Source of the DNA: Corallococcus exercitus
GTDB taxonomy: Bacteria; Myxococcota; Myxococcia; Myxococcales; Myxococcaceae
NCBI RefSeq assembly: GCF_003611585.1
Contig: NZ_RAVW01000031.1
Span: forward strand, 1-39,788
Direction: 5' to 3'
DNA: 39,788 nt
In this document: piece after piece, positions 39,772-39,788 of the stretch
How the letters are laid out: every line of letters begins with the position of its first letter
How positions within the stretch are numbered: the stretch's first letter is position 1
Position numbers and translations under genes: made by a program
Notes under the pieces: generated by a model
Told to the model about the DNA's origin: nothing
The model's input: the letters and a program-made list of their open reading frames with translations, nothing else
Databases searched by the model: none

Positions 39772-39788
39772 GGGGCGCCCGTGGCGGG

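Overview
The window looks like chromosomal DNA from a myxobacterium, probably Corallococcus, Myxococcus or a close relative. The evidence is very high GC with strong third-position GC bias, dense genes on both strands, many lipoproteins, Oar-type TonB plug sequence, predation-type hydrolases and several proteins of mixed domain make-up. The genus is an inference. I see no insertion sequence, prophage, CRISPR array or rRNA.

Layout. (1) 1-2125 (+): the 3' part of lolA, then a lipoprotein with two degenerate aspartyl-protease-like lobes, followed by about 340 bp of decayed copies of its own 3' end. (2) 7198-2468 (-): a tight run of RNase J, YajQ, a secreted CBM9-like protein and RimO. (3) 7280-9340 (+): a BlaI-type repressor and an M56 (BlaR1-like) membrane protease carrying a lytic-transglycosylase domain where BlaR1 has its penicillin sensor; two 16-bp palindromes lie at the promoter. 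(4) 9451-10251 (+): an uncharacterised protein. (5) 14194-10294 (-): a possible 52-codon gene, two structurally odd tRNA-like genes (Tyr GTA, Trp CCA), an HNH endonuclease, and a 940-residue double-AAA+ Clp-type unfoldase fused to a release-factor-2-like module without GGQ. (6) 14281-23781: a dehydrogenase remnant, MarR regulator, S9 peptidase, GFA protein, flavoprotein, DUF1059 protein, methyltransferase, Tag glycosylase, two SAF/CpaB-like paralogues (one frameshifted), a TAP-like hydrolase and a VOC protein. (7) 23824-25905 (+): a protein with two zincin-like motifs around an amphipathic repeat, plus a small lipoprotein; this may be an effector and immunity pair. (8) 25950-29342: a HEAT-repeat protein, and a GH43 to GH19 lipoprotein operon on the minus strand. 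(9) 35553-30294 (-): an Oar-plug/VWA fusion, histidine kinase, response regulator and small carboxypeptidase-regulatory-like protein, apparently one operon, with a PfpI-like gene beyond it. (10) 35697-39733: a GapN-like aldehyde dehydrogenase, a pterin group (PTPS-III-like protein, SDR, convergent QueD) and an ArsR/SRPBCC pair whose 18-bp operator exactly fills the promoter spacer.

The strongest candidates for undescribed biology are the Clp unfoldase/RF2-like fusion next to aberrant Tyr and Trp tRNA-like genes, and the BlaI/M56 pair whose sensor is a lytic transglycosylase domain. The double-zincin protein with its lipoprotein and the Oar-plug/VWA fusion on a two-component operon come next. 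All functions are read from sequence; no database search was run.
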